Shown: one piece after another, positions 8,505 to 16,273 of the stretch
Position numbering within the stretch: position 1 is the stretch's first letter
Layout of the letters: each line of letters opens with the position of its first letter
Assembly: GCF_021352225.1 (NCBI RefSeq)
Contig: NZ_JAAUVI010000002.1
Span: 62,001-126,000, forward strand
Source: Methylobacterium sp. C25
GTDB taxonomy: Bacteria > Pseudomonadota > Alphaproteobacteria > Rhizobiales > Beijerinckiaceae
Direction of reading: 5' to 3'
DNA length: 64,000 nt
Notes under the pieces: model-generated
Database searches by the model: none
What the model was told of the DNA's origin: nothing
What the model saw: only the letters and a program-made list of their open reading frames with translations
Program-made: the position numbers and the translations under genes

Positions 8505-9263
8505 TCGCTATCTTCGCCTTCGCCGCTACGTCCTTCAGGTAGACCCGGTCCTGAGCCCCAATGAGCGCTTCGAACCGCTCAAAGGCATCAGGATCGGTGA
8601 TGCCGTGCCTTGCCGCGTACCGCTCAATGCTCGACCAGGGGATATGACCGCATCCGCCAAGAGCACCCAGCGGGCGGTCTGGCGACAGCGACCAGAACGC
8701 ATCACGGGCGAAGACGAGGTGATCTGGCAGGTCCGGCCGGTTCAGAAGCGCTTTCGGCGCCGTACCGTCTTCATCTGCCAGCTCTAACAGCCAAGCAGCG
8801 CGCTCGCCCCACTCCAGATCCCAGGCGAGCGCGTCTGTCAGTTTTTTGCGTCGGCCTTGGCGTCTGCCTCAGCATCGGAGGAAACGACACCCGCCGCCCA
8901 GGTCACCGCATTCCGGAACACGATGTACTCGGGCTCCGAGAGCAGGCGGCGGGCAGTCTCTGCGGAGTACGGCACGGGCCTGTCGAGGTCGCCGACCGCG
9001 CCGTCGCCGGTGAGGTTGTCCCATTCCAGTAGGATGCTCTCCAGCAGGCATTCGGTGTCGATGGCGAATGCGTCGTCATCCGAGAGCCCGCGCAGGCGGT
9101 TCTCGCGCGGCACCCTGGCGACCAGATCGTTCTGCAGGCGATTCCAGTCCTTGTTGCCGGACCCGCGCACTCGGAGGCGGAGATCGCCCATGCCCGGGAT
9201 ATTCTCGATCCACCGCCCCTGCTCGACGGCCGTGGTGTTCCTGCGGATGGCGGAGAGCTTCAC
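8488..9263 (-). CDS. Tail assembly chaperone GT fusion made by -1 frameshift
   Basis: The zero-frame product stops at 8838. A -1 shift on the AAAAAAC at 8841-8847 continues the frame to TAA at 8488, giving about 258 aa. The added segment begins LTDALAWDLEWGERAAWLLE, then reads with W, G and R in positions typical of T-domain proteins, and ends TNSAP. It has no start codon of its own. In lambda-like phages such G/GT pairs coat the tape measure during tail assembly. The heptamer in the right register, next to the stop, and an intact downstream frame without stops are visible directly. Confidence 0.8.
8838..9263 (-). CDS. Tail assembly chaperone G (zero-frame product)
   Basis: 141 aa, acidic, ending ADAKADAKN just before TGA. 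It sits between the tail tube region and the tape measure, the position of lambda gpG-like chaperones. It overlaps the 66-aa gene upstream by 4 nt (ATGA). Its last two sense codons form the slippery heptamer used to make the longer GT form. Confidence 0.8.
   Translation of the reverse strand: MKLSAIRRNTTAVEQGRWIENIPGMGDLRLRVRGSGNKDWNRLQNDLVARVPRENRLRGLSDDDAFAIDTECLLESILLEWDNLTGDGAVGDLDRPVPYSAETARRLLSEPEYIVFRNAVTWAAGVVSSDAEADAKADAKN
8841..8847 (-). promoter_or_regulatory. Programmed -1 frameshift slippery heptamer
   Basis: Minus-strand A AAA AAC, in register with zero-frame codons AAA AAC and followed at once by TGA. This is the classical X XXY YYZ arrangement and joins the G frame to the T frame. 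Confidence 0.8.
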
Positions 9264-9460
9264 GCGTCGGCGTCCTTCTGAGCGGTGGCGGGAATGGCGG
9301 CAGGCACCGGCTTCGGAGCGATCTCCTTCGCCAGTCCCTTCCCGATGATGAGATCGGCGAACTTATCCGACAGCTCCGGCTCGTCGCCGGCCGTGAACCG
9401 GCGCTCGTCCTTGTCGTTCGGGTAGCCGTCGAAGGTTTCTGTGATGCGGACGGTCTTCAT
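9260..9460 (-). CDS. Small phage protein between tail tube and chaperone
   Basis: 66 aa from ATG 9460, overlapping the chaperone start by ATGA. The N-terminal half looks folded (MKTVRITETFDGYPNDKDE...), followed by a Pro/Ala-rich tail. Small genes of this kind commonly sit at this location in HK97-type clusters. Function unknown. Confidence 0.65.
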   Translation of the reverse strand: MKTVRITETFDGYPNDKDERRFTAGDEPELSDKFADLIIGKGLAKEIAPKPVPAAIPATAQKDADA

Positions 9461-9471
9461 CGCGGCGGCCC

Positions 9472-10404
9472 CTATGCGACGTTGCGGGTGAGGACGATGG
9501 TCGCCGCCGAGGTGTCGTCGTAGACGGCACGGAACGGGATCGAGACCATCACGTCGTCGTTGTTGCCGCCCGGCCGACGCTCGCCGTTGCCGAAGATGAT
9601 CTTGGGCAGCGAGAAGGTGTACTTCTTGTTCGGAGCATTCCCGACCGTGAAGGACAGCGCGCCGCTGCCGTGGTCGAGCACCTTCTGATAGAGGTCGTTC
9701 GTCTCGAAGTAGCATTCGAGAGTGCCGGTAACCTCGCAGCGGCCATAGCCGAAGCTGTCGGTGAACAGGCTGCCGACGAGCGGACGGGTCCGCAGGTTGT
9801 TGTTGATCTCGATGTTGAGGCTGCGAACCTTCGGCGGGGTCGCGATGCCAGTCACCGTGAGTGCCGCGACGTTGGCTGAGGCGGTAGAGATCGGCGTCGT
9901 GCCGGGCGCCGCGTAGGTCGCGCCGGTGACGATCGCGGTGTCGAGCGCTTCCTGCTGGCCCATCAAAGTGACAGAGCCGGTGATCGCCGCTCGCGATGCG
10001 ATGGCTAGGCTCAGCATCGAGACCATGCAGCCGTCGAAGCGGGAGAACGACTTGTTGCCGCCGCCGAGGTCAACGGTTTCCTCGAAGGTAAAGCTCTTCG
10101 CGGTCACGCCGTTTTTCAGGACGTCGGTCGCCCAGGCGCCGAACAGGACGCCCTCGAGCAGGTCATCGAGATTGCCGTAGGCGAGCTCGAAGTTGTAGGC
10201 GCCGGCCACGTCCTGTCCGAGCTGAAACTCGTCGCGGACGTTGCGATCGGCCTGGATCTCGTCCGAGGTGCCGGTTGTCTTGTTCGTACGGGGGCCACCG
10301 CCAGTGGCCCGGAACGTCTTGAACGAGGGCGTCGCCGGGGTCGTGCCGAATACCGTCTCCGGCACATAGGCAATCCGGCGGGTCGAACCGCTTGCAATCG
10401 TCAT
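9472..10404 (-). CDS. Major tail tube protein
   Basis: 310 aa, preceded by AGGAGACAGCC. The N-terminus (TIASGSTRRIAYVPETVFGTTPATPSF) and the pattern of TSDEIQADRNVRDEF followed by FELAYGN are typical of tail tube proteins of the Phage_tail_3/tube_2 type. Beta-rich throughout. It lies after the tail terminator and before the chaperones. It polymerises into the tail tube around the tape measure. Confidence 0.85.
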   Translation of the reverse strand: MTIASGSTRRIAYVPETVFGTTPATPSFKTFRATGGGPRTNKTTGTSDEIQADRNVRDEFQLGQDVAGAYNFELAYGNLDDLLEGVLFGAWATDVLKNGVTAKSFTFEETVDLGGGNKSFSRFDGCMVSMLSLAIASRAAITGSVTLMGQQEALDTAIVTGATYAAPGTTPISTASANVAALTVTGIATPPKVRSLNIEINNNLRTRPLVGSLFTDSFGYGRCEVTGTLECYFETNDLYQKVLDHGSGALSFTVGNAPNKKYTFSLPKIIFGNGERRPGGNNDDVMVSIPFRAVYDDTSAATIVLTRNVA

Positions 10405-10436
10405 GGCTGTCTCCTGGATGGTAGGCGCAGCGGCGG

Positions 10437-10889
10437 CTAGCCGAAGAGGTCCGCTTGGTAGGGGACCGCGACCGAAAGGATGAAGTACCGGCCGTTGTCG
10501 TTACGATCGTCGATCGCTGGGGAGGATGGCGCGAAGGTCTGCACGCCTCCGAATTCTTTCCCTCGGAACAGCGCAGCGAGCTGATCGGCCAGTGTGAGGC
10601 CGTCTGCGACACCGCCCGCGCGGCGCGCCATAACATCGAGCTGAAACGTGCCAGTCTCTCGATAGACGTTGCTGCCCGGCGCACCGATCGTAAGCTGTTC
10701 GCCGTTCGCCACCGGGTACGAGACTTGAACGAAGGTGCCGTCCTCGGCCGGCGTGTCGCCCTCGAAATTGACACCGAAGACTGGGCATTCGCCGAGCCCG
10801 GCGTCCAGACGAGCTTGCACTGCAGTCTCTGACGACCAGTCGGCGGCCAGGCGCCCTTCGACAGCGTCGACGACGAGCTTCAGCGGCAT
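10437..10889 (-). CDS. Tail terminator-like protein (DUF4128-like)
   Basis: 150 aa from ATG 10889; a TTG six codons upstream is a less likely start. Contains PVFGVNFEGDTPAEDGTFVQVSYPVANGE-type sequence, followed by an ETGTFQLDVMARRAG strand pair, matching small tail-terminator proteins that cap the tube. It starts 1 nt after the stop of the gp10-like gene. The assignment is by pattern and position. Confidence 0.7.
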   Translation of the reverse strand: MPLKLVVDAVEGRLAADWSSETAVQARLDAGLGECPVFGVNFEGDTPAEDGTFVQVSYPVANGEQLTIGAPGSNVYRETGTFQLDVMARRAGGVADGLTLADQLAALFRGKEFGGVQTFAPSSPAIDDRNDNGRYFILSVAVPYQADLFG

Positions 10890-10890
10890 G

Positions 10891-11571
10891 TCAGCGGCCC
10901 GGATCAATGATGATGGCGGGCTGACGGGTCAGCCAATCTTCGTGCGTCCGCGGGTTTCCACCACGGACCCGCTTGGCGAGTGCCGTAGCGTTGGCCGACT
11001 GCGCCCATTTGCCGACAGCGCCGCCTGGGAACGGTCGGTAGCCGAACCCGACATAGGCGACGTTGCCGAACCGTCGTTTCGCGAGCGTGGCAACGCCTTG
11101 GTAGACGCCGTCGGGCGCTTGGTTGGACTGTCCGCGCTCGATCTTCCGCGCGTACGGAACCTCGTTCAGCACCACGTACTGCTCGGCCGGCGGCGGCTCC
11201 GACGAGTCGAACTCGACATCATCCGCGAACCAGACGTGCGACCGCGCATAAGTGCCGCGCTTCACGGGCGAGTGGATGATCAACTGCTCGTCGACCCATT
11301 CGATGATGTCGGTGAGCAGCTTGAATTCGAACAGCACGCTGCTCTTTGGCATGATGCCGGCGAGCGTCTCGCGGCGCGCCCCGTCAATGAAGGTCTCGTG
11401 TTCCGGGACGTAGCCCAGGGCCTGCCGATTGGTATCCTGCGCCTCAGAGAGCGCGTCCTGCGCGGCCTCGGCGAGAAACGCCTGCTGCGCATCCGGTGAA
11501 AGCTCCTCGTCGAGCATCAGCGCGATGTCGCGAGCGATGGGATCGATGCGGACCGAGGTCCGGCCAGCCAT
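10891..11571 (-). CDS. HK97 gp10-like neck/tail completion protein
   Basis: 226 aa. The central segment SPVKRGTYARSHVWFADD followed by PYARKIERGQS is the signature arrangement of HK97 gp10-type proteins (strand, then 'Y-A-x-x-I-E-x-G'). It is expected at the head-tail interface. It overlaps the upstream head-closure gene by a base and is followed by the tail terminator. Confidence 0.8.
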   Translation of the reverse strand: MAGRTSVRIDPIARDIALMLDEELSPDAQQAFLAEAAQDALSEAQDTNRQALGYVPEHETFIDGARRETLAGIMPKSSVLFEFKLLTDIIEWVDEQLIIHSPVKRGTYARSHVWFADDVEFDSSEPPPAEQYVVLNEVPYARKIERGQSNQAPDGVYQGVATLAKRRFGNVAYVGFGYRPFPGGAVGKWAQSANATALAKRVRGGNPRTHEDWLTRQPAIIIDPGR

Positions 11572-11912
11572 CAGCCCCGCACCCAGAGCTCGATCCTCAC
11601 AACCTGGTCGTTGAGCATCACCGGGTTGGCGACCTCGATGCTTCGAACCCGGCCCGCAACGACAACACGATCCAATCGAACGATGGGTCCAGCGAACCCG
11701 GATTTCGCGAGCTCTGTCGGCGACACGATCACCGTGCTGTCGCCTTGCTGGACACCTCCAGCGAGTTCGTCCGGCTTGTAGCCACGCACGAAGGCCCGAA
11801 GGCCCTTGTCCTGGCTCCCATCCTTCGCCGCGGCCTTCCGCAGCTGGATAGTCTGGCCCTTCCTGGCGACCTGCCGATCGAGCTTCGAGATCTCCTGCGC
11901 GGCGAGGCTCAC
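11571..11912 (-). CDS. Head closure / head-tail adaptor protein
   Basis: 113 aa. Begins with MSLAAQEISKLDRQVARKG and ends with a beta-barrel-like VMLNDQVVRIELWVRG. Size, start pattern and position between the gp6-like connector and the gp10-like gene fit the head-closure (stopper) family. Its ATG overlaps the connector stop by 4 nt. Confidence 0.65.
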   Translation of the reverse strand: MSLAAQEISKLDRQVARKGQTIQLRKAAAKDGSQDKGLRAFVRGYKPDELAGGVQQGDSTVIVSPTELAKSGFAGPIVRLDRVVVAGRVRSIEVANPVMLNDQVVRIELWVRG

Positions 11913-12574
11913 GCGAACATCACCCTGCGGTATGCCGATAGGATGGATTCGGCCTCGGGATGCGGGAGGGCGGCCGACGTACCCTGGACGTAGTAATCGG
12001 TCTGGCCGACGCCCTCGGTTTGCTCGCTCTTGATCATAATGTCCCGGCCTGAGCCCGAGAGGGCGACGCCGACGAGGAGGATCACGGCCCGCTCGACAGC
12101 GGCAGGCAGAAGCGGAACGCCAGCGGGCGCGGAGCCGGAATCGCTCGGCAGAAACCAGCCGGTTTTGTACTCGACTGCAGCGCTGCGTCCGCGCCAGAGG
12201 ATCGGCGTGCCGCTATGCAGGAGTCGGAGATAGAACAGTGAGATCGGATCTGCGGGCTCTTCGTCGAGCCGATAGCCGGACGGATCTAACACCGTACCGT
12301 CGAGCGAGACGCTCGCGACCGAGTTCACTGGAGCGCCCGAGAGTAGCGGCTCTGCACACCAAGTGCCGCGGCGACAGAGGTCGAAGTGCTCCCGCATTGT
12401 CTGTCGACCGAAGATGCGTCGACAGTAGGTTGCGGCTGTCTCCGAGGCTTGGTCGATGAAACGCCTGAGCTGATCGTCAGACGGCGAGTCTGCGGCGAGG
12501 CCGAGGTCGCTACGGACGTTCGCCGGGGTCGTCAGCGCGGTCGCCGTGGCGCGGGTGATGACAACAAGACTCAT
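11909..12574 (-). CDS. Head-tail connector, gp6-like (adaptor)
   Basis: 221 aa. SDDQLRRFIDQASETAATYCRRIFGRQTMRE is the usual N-terminal helix pair of gp6-like adaptors, followed by beta segments (PVNSVASVSLDG, YKTGWFLP) and a C-terminal PEAESILSAYRRVMFA helix. It attaches below the portal. It begins the connector block, separated from the head genes by the exported genes and the plus-strand gene at 12643. Confidence 0.8.
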   Translation of the reverse strand: MSLVVITRATATALTTPANVRSDLGLAADSPSDDQLRRFIDQASETAATYCRRIFGRQTMREHFDLCRRGTWCAEPLLSGAPVNSVASVSLDGTVLDPSGYRLDEEPADPISLFYLRLLHSGTPILWRGRSAAVEYKTGWFLPSDSGSAPAGVPLLPAAVERAVILLVGVALSGSGRDIMIKSEQTEGVGQTDYYVQGTSAALPHPEAESILSAYRRVMFA

Positions 12575-12642
12575 GCGGCACCCACGAATGAGACAAACGC
12601 CCGGATGGTGCGTTGCTCGTCCTCACCAGCGCGGAAATCGCC

Positions 12643-12864
12643 ATGATCCCGATCAAGAAACTCGCCCGAGTTCTCACCGACCAAGTGGAAGGCGGCTTCC
12701 ACCTGACACTTGAGGCCGAAGGTGGGGAGATCTTCCGTGTTTTCCTGACCGAGGGTCAGATGGGGGATCTTGCCGACGAGATCGACGAGGTACTCAGCGA
12801 GGACGACGTCGAAGACAATACGGCTCAAGCCGACGAGCCGACGACGGAAGAACAGCCGTCCTGA
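12643..12864 (+). CDS. Small acidic protein on opposite strand
   Basis: 73 aa from ATG 12643, with GGAAATCGCC before it. An N-terminal alpha/beta part (MIPIKKLARVLTDQVEGGFH) leads to a strongly acidic C-terminus rich in Glu, Asp and Thr. It is plus-strand in a minus-strand cluster, ending 11 bp from the stop of the collagen-like gene. The minus-strand alternative through the same bases is less protein-like. No family is recognised. Confidence 0.5.
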   Translation: MIPIKKLARVLTDQVEGGFHLTLEAEGGEIFRVFLTEGQMGDLADEIDEVLSEDDVEDNTAQADEPTTEEQPS

Positions 12865-12875
12865 CGCGGCCGCCA

Positions 12876-13946
12876 TCAGTTGCAGATCACGCGCACGGTC
12901 AGGCTCGTGCCGCTATCGGCCTGTCGGAAGGGCGTTCCGGACAGGGCAAGCGTGCCTTGCGAGACCTTCACGTTCACGGTTGCGCCGGTCAGGCTTTGCG
13001 AGGCAACGCCGCCGGTCGTCATCTGTTGGGCACCGAGGATGGTAACCCAGCTCGGGATGATATCGACGTCTGGCGTGGAGGTGCAGGCCGACCACGTATA
13101 CGTGGCGATTCCGCTCGCGTTGGCTGCTGCCGTGTAGCGCTCAACCCGCTTCGGTGTGCCGGCAGGGCCGGTGGCTCCGATGGGCCCCTGAGGCCCGGCT
13201 ACTCCTGCGGGTCCGGCGGGTCCTTGCGACCCTTGAGGCCCTGCATCTCCCTTTGGGCCTCCCGGTCCGACCGAGCCCGTTTGGCCTGCTGGACCAGTTG
13301 GACCTGCTGCTCCGTTGGCTCCCGCGGGGCCTGTGGCGCCCGTTTCGCCTTTGGCGCCTTGGGGACCGGCGGCTCCGACATCACCCTTGGATCCTTGTGA
13401 GCCAGATTCGCCTTGCGGGCCTCTGGCTCCGGTCGCTCCTATACCACCCGCGGGTCCTGCCGGGCCAACTGGCCCGGTGTCCCCTTTTTCGCCCTTCAGT
13501 CCTGCGGCTCCCTGGCTGCCTTGAGAGCCTGTATCGCCTTTCGGGCCTGTTGCTCCGACTGCTCCTGCCGGACCCTGGCCGCCCACTGCTCCAGGGTCTC
13601 CTTTGGCGCCCGCCGCTCCTTGTGGTCCTGTCGCTCCGACATCGCCTTTGTCGCCTTTTGCTCCTTGAGCACCGGCAACTCCTTGGGGACCGACATCGCC
13701 CTGCGGCCCTTTCGCGCCGGGCGCGCCTGTGACGCCTGGATCTCCCTGTGCACCGACTACCCGCCCAACATCGGCGCTCGATCCGTCCGAGTAGGTCAGG
13801 ACGAGGTGCCCGGCCCCATTGATCGTACTCGCCGCGACACTGCGCCCAACTGCTGCTGGGCTCATCATCATCGAGCTCTCGTCCTCCGCAGATGCGGGAC
13901 AGGCGAGAAGCGCGAGGGCAGCTCCGATGGCGAGGATCCGGCGCAT
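12876..13946 (-). CDS. Signal-peptide collagen-like protein
   Basis: 356 aa from ATG 13946, which overlaps the preceding stop as ATGA. Residues 1-20 are a Sec signal peptide (LAIGAALALLACPASA). Residues 38-64 (NGAGHLVLTYSDGSSADVG) match the lead-in of phage collagen-like fibres. Residues 65-265 are 67 uninterrupted Gly-X-Y triplets with many GPQ, GDV, GAT, GPA and GPK units. The last 91 residues are a beta-rich domain with two Cys (SACTS, VICN), probably a trimerisation/tip domain. Collagen stalks are common in phage fibres, but an export signal is unusual. A lysogen surface or periplasmic fibre is the inference. Confidence 0.85.
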   Translation of the reverse strand: MRRILAIGAALALLACPASAEDESSMMMSPAAVGRSVAASTINGAGHLVLTYSDGSSADVGRVVGAQGDPGVTGAPGAKGPQGDVGPQGVAGAQGAKGDKGDVGATGPQGAAGAKGDPGAVGGQGPAGAVGATGPKGDTGSQGSQGAAGLKGEKGDTGPVGPAGPAGGIGATGARGPQGESGSQGSKGDVGAAGPQGAKGETGATGPAGANGAAGPTGPAGQTGSVGPGGPKGDAGPQGSQGPAGPAGVAGPQGPIGATGPAGTPKRVERYTAAANASGIATYTWSACTSTPDVDIIPSWVTILGAQQMTTGGVASQSLTGATVNVKVSQGTLALSGTPFRQADSGTSLTVRVICN

Positions 13947-14542
13947 CAGTTGCCGCTCCCGTAATGCATCCGGAAGGCACATGGCGTCGTGCCCGGGTCG
14001 GTGAGTGCCATGATCGAGACGTATCGGGTCTGGCCGCCCATCGGATTGACTGAACTCCCGAGCACGCGCCCGGAACGGGCCATGAACAGCGTGTCCTGGA
14101 ACTTGTTCGCGGTGCCGGTCGCCGAGGTGACGAGCTGCACGTTCCCGATGGTTTCGCCGCCGAGCGTCGCTGGCTGCGTAGTGACGGGCGCCGTCGCCGA
14201 AACCGTCGCGATGACGATGTCGACGTTGCACGGATTGATGCCGCGATAGACCAGCGCGCCGGCAGGCTGCTGGATGGCGTAGGTCTGCGGCGTCGTGCTG
14301 ACCGGCAGCGCGAAAGCCTTCCCGTTGCGCTGGAACGGGGCGGTGAGCGCGTTCAGCGGCGAGGCTGCAACGCCACACGGCGTCGCCACCCGGGTCTCTG
14401 GATCGGCACAGAGCAGCACCTGACCCGGCACATCGGCGCCTCCCGGCTGACTGAAGGGCTGAAACCCTCCCTGATCAGCGGCAGCCGAGTGCGCGGCCGC
14501 GAGCCACAGGCCGGCGACCGCGATCCGGATCAGCTTGCGCAT
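13946..14542 (-). CDS. Exported hypothetical protein coupled to collagen-like gene
   Basis: 198 aa with a clear Sec signal peptide (residues 1-22, RIAVAGLWLAAAHSAAA). The mature part is Thr/Ala/Gly-rich and beta-like with four Cys (LLCAD, TPCGV, NPCNV, TPCAF), suggesting disulfides formed in the periplasm. Its stop overlaps the ATG of the collagen-like gene (ATGA), so the two are probably made together. It lies between capsid and connector genes, where no exported protein is expected. No family is recognised. Confidence 0.7.
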   Translation of the reverse strand: MRKLIRIAVAGLWLAAAHSAAADQGGFQPFSQPGGADVPGQVLLCADPETRVATPCGVAASPLNALTAPFQRNGKAFALPVSTTPQTYAIQQPAGALVYRGINPCNVDIVIATVSATAPVTTQPATLGGETIGNVQLVTSATGTANKFQDTLFMARSGRVLGSSVNPMGGQTRYVSIMALTDPGTTPCAFRMHYGSGN

Positions 14543-14572
14543 GGCGTGCTGTCCTAGGTTCAGCCTGATGGC

Positions 14573-14863
14573 CTACTTGTTCTTGGACTTCTTGGCCGCC
14601 TCGGCAACCTCGTCCTGGTCCATGGTCTCGACGCCCTGCTCGTTGAGAGCGTCGGCGACGGCCTGGTGACCTGGGATGGTCGGATCGTTGAAGTCGATCT
14701 TGTTCTGCAGGACCGACCTACCAGCCCGCGGATTGTCGTCGACCGCCGGATGGCTCATGTCGACGTCCGGAACGAGCTGCTGCGGCGCGCCGGAGGTGTC
14801 GATCGTCTTGGCAGGCGCGATGTCGGCAGCCTGTGAGCCGTCGTTCTGCTTGGTCTCGGCCAT
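14573..14863 (-). CDS. Small acidic phage head-region protein
   Basis: 96 aa from ATG 14863, with a strong GGGAGG five nt upstream. Hydrophilic, acidic in the middle, Lys-rich C-terminus (AAKKSKNK); no signal peptide. It follows the major capsid gene, where decoration or head-accessory proteins are often encoded, but nothing in the sequence proves that role. Confidence 0.65.
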   Translation of the reverse strand: MAETKQNDGSQAADIAPAKTIDTSGAPQQLVPDVDMSHPAVDDNPRAGRSVLQNKIDFNDPTIPGHQAVADALNEQGVETMDQDEVAEAAKKSKNK

Positions 14864-14943
14864 GATGGCCTCCCGTATTCGTGGAGATCTGGACGGCAGG
14901 CCGCGGCAGCCGGTGAGCCGCCGCGACGCTGTGCTGGCCGGCC

Positions 14944-16260
14944 TTAGGAGTTGGCAGCGACCTTCAGGGCCCGCATGGGCTCCGGGTTGTAGACGCCGCC
15001 ACCCACACGCTTGACCGTGTAGAACTGGACGTACGGCTTGCTGGTGTAGGGGTCGCGCAGGACCGAGACACCGATCCGGTCGATCACCTGGTAGGTGGCG
15101 GCCATATCGCCGTAGAGGGCGACGATGTTGCCGGCCGCGACCACCGGCATGTCCGGTACTTCCACGATCGGCGAGCCGTTCAGGGTTTGCGGCTGGCCCT
15201 GCTGGTAGGCCGGCTGCCACAGGTAGTTACCCTGACCGTCCTTCAGCTTGCGCGCGGCGCCGAGCGACAGTCGGTTGATGTAGAGCTTCGCGTTGGCCGC
15301 GAAGTCGCCCGGGAGCGAGTACATCAGATCGATGAAGCCATCGCCCGTAAGAGCGGCTGCAGCCCCGGAGTTGCCGACGGCGATGGCGCCCCAAGGATGC
15401 TTCGCCGCGTTAGCCGCGCCAGTGACGTAGGTGAGGATACCGAACGGCTTATTGGCGCCGTCACCACTTAGGAAGGCGATGCCCTCCTGCCGGGCAAACT
15501 CGAACTCCACCTCCTCGCCGAGCCAGTCTTCGAGATTGATGGCGGAGTCGTCGAGCAGCTGCTGCGAGATCGCCGGGTTCGCGTAGAGCTCACCGGGGAC
15601 GAAATCGAGCGAGCCGATGCCAGGGGTCGAGGTGGCGGGACGCGACGCGGTTTCGCCGACCCAGCCGGAGCCGACTGCGCGGTCAGTGAAAAGCTTCTTG
15701 AAGCCCGCCACCGAGATCCGAACGACGCGCGCGTTGGCGCGGATCGGCGAGACCTGCTTGAGGCGGCCGGTCAGAGAGCGATCCCACTCAATCGGGGTGA
15801 GATAGCCGCCGTTCGAGTCGGTGCCCTTGTCCATGGCAGCGGAGACGCTGCCCTTTCGCATCCAGGCCTTGTAGGCGCCCAGATACTCCGGATCAGCCGG
15901 CACGTCGCCGACACCACCGGCGCCAATCTGCGCAGCCGCCAGCTTTGCGTTCAGCTCGTCGAGCGCAGCCTTCGCATTGACCGTGTACTCGTCGAACTTG
16001 GTCTGGAGTGCGCCGACCGCGGTATTGACGCGCTCGACCTTCTCGGAGGCTACCACGTCAGCCTTGGCCTTGATCGTCTCCTCGTTCGCGGCCTTGAAGT
16101 CCTCGAAGGCCTTCGCAAGGTCTGCGAGCATCTTCTTCGGATCAGTGTTGTCGGCACGGATCACGGGGCTGAGAATGGCTCGAGGCATCGGACGGCTGCC
16201 GAGGTCGAGCAGATGCATCGGGGCGGCCTGTTCGACCGCCGCCGGCGTGACGTTCTTCAT
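14944..16260 (-). CDS. Major capsid protein, HK97 family
   Basis: 438 aa, GGAG ten nt before ATG 16260. Residues about 38-105 form a long charged coiled-coil (the delta/scaffold domain) that the adjacent protease would remove. The mature portion has typical HK97-fold landmarks: GGYLTPIEWDRSL, WVGETASRP, a P-domain segment with SQQLLDDSAINLEDWL, EFARQEGIAFLSGDG, and near the C-terminus VQFYTVKRVGGGVYNPEPMRALK. It is directly downstream of the protease with a 13-nt gap. Confidence 0.95.
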   Translation of the reverse strand: MKNVTPAAVEQAAPMHLLDLGSRPMPRAILSPVIRADNTDPKKMLADLAKAFEDFKAANEETIKAKADVVASEKVERVNTAVGALQTKFDEYTVNAKAALDELNAKLAAAQIGAGGVGDVPADPEYLGAYKAWMRKGSVSAAMDKGTDSNGGYLTPIEWDRSLTGRLKQVSPIRANARVVRISVAGFKKLFTDRAVGSGWVGETASRPATSTPGIGSLDFVPGELYANPAISQQLLDDSAINLEDWLGEEVEFEFARQEGIAFLSGDGANKPFGILTYVTGAANAAKHPWGAIAVGNSGAAAALTGDGFIDLMYSLPGDFAANAKLYINRLSLGAARKLKDGQGNYLWQPAYQQGQPQTLNGSPIVEVPDMPVVAAGNIVALYGDMAATYQVIDRIGVSVLRDPYTSKPYVQFYTVKRVGGGVYNPEPMRALKVAANS

Positions 16261-16273
16261 TGTCTGGATGCTC

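Noticed and set aside
12571-12876. 101-codon minus-strand frame over the plus-strand 73-aa gene
   Set aside because: Less protein-like and without a ribosome site; the plus-strand frame has a ribosome site and a sensible acidic tail.
12957-13964. Plus-strand frames rich in Leu/Arg/Pro, and minus-strand frames out of register
   Set aside because: They arise from the repetitive Gly-X-Y coding region of the collagen-like gene. The DNA repetitiveness here is codon repetition, not a CRISPR or tandem element.
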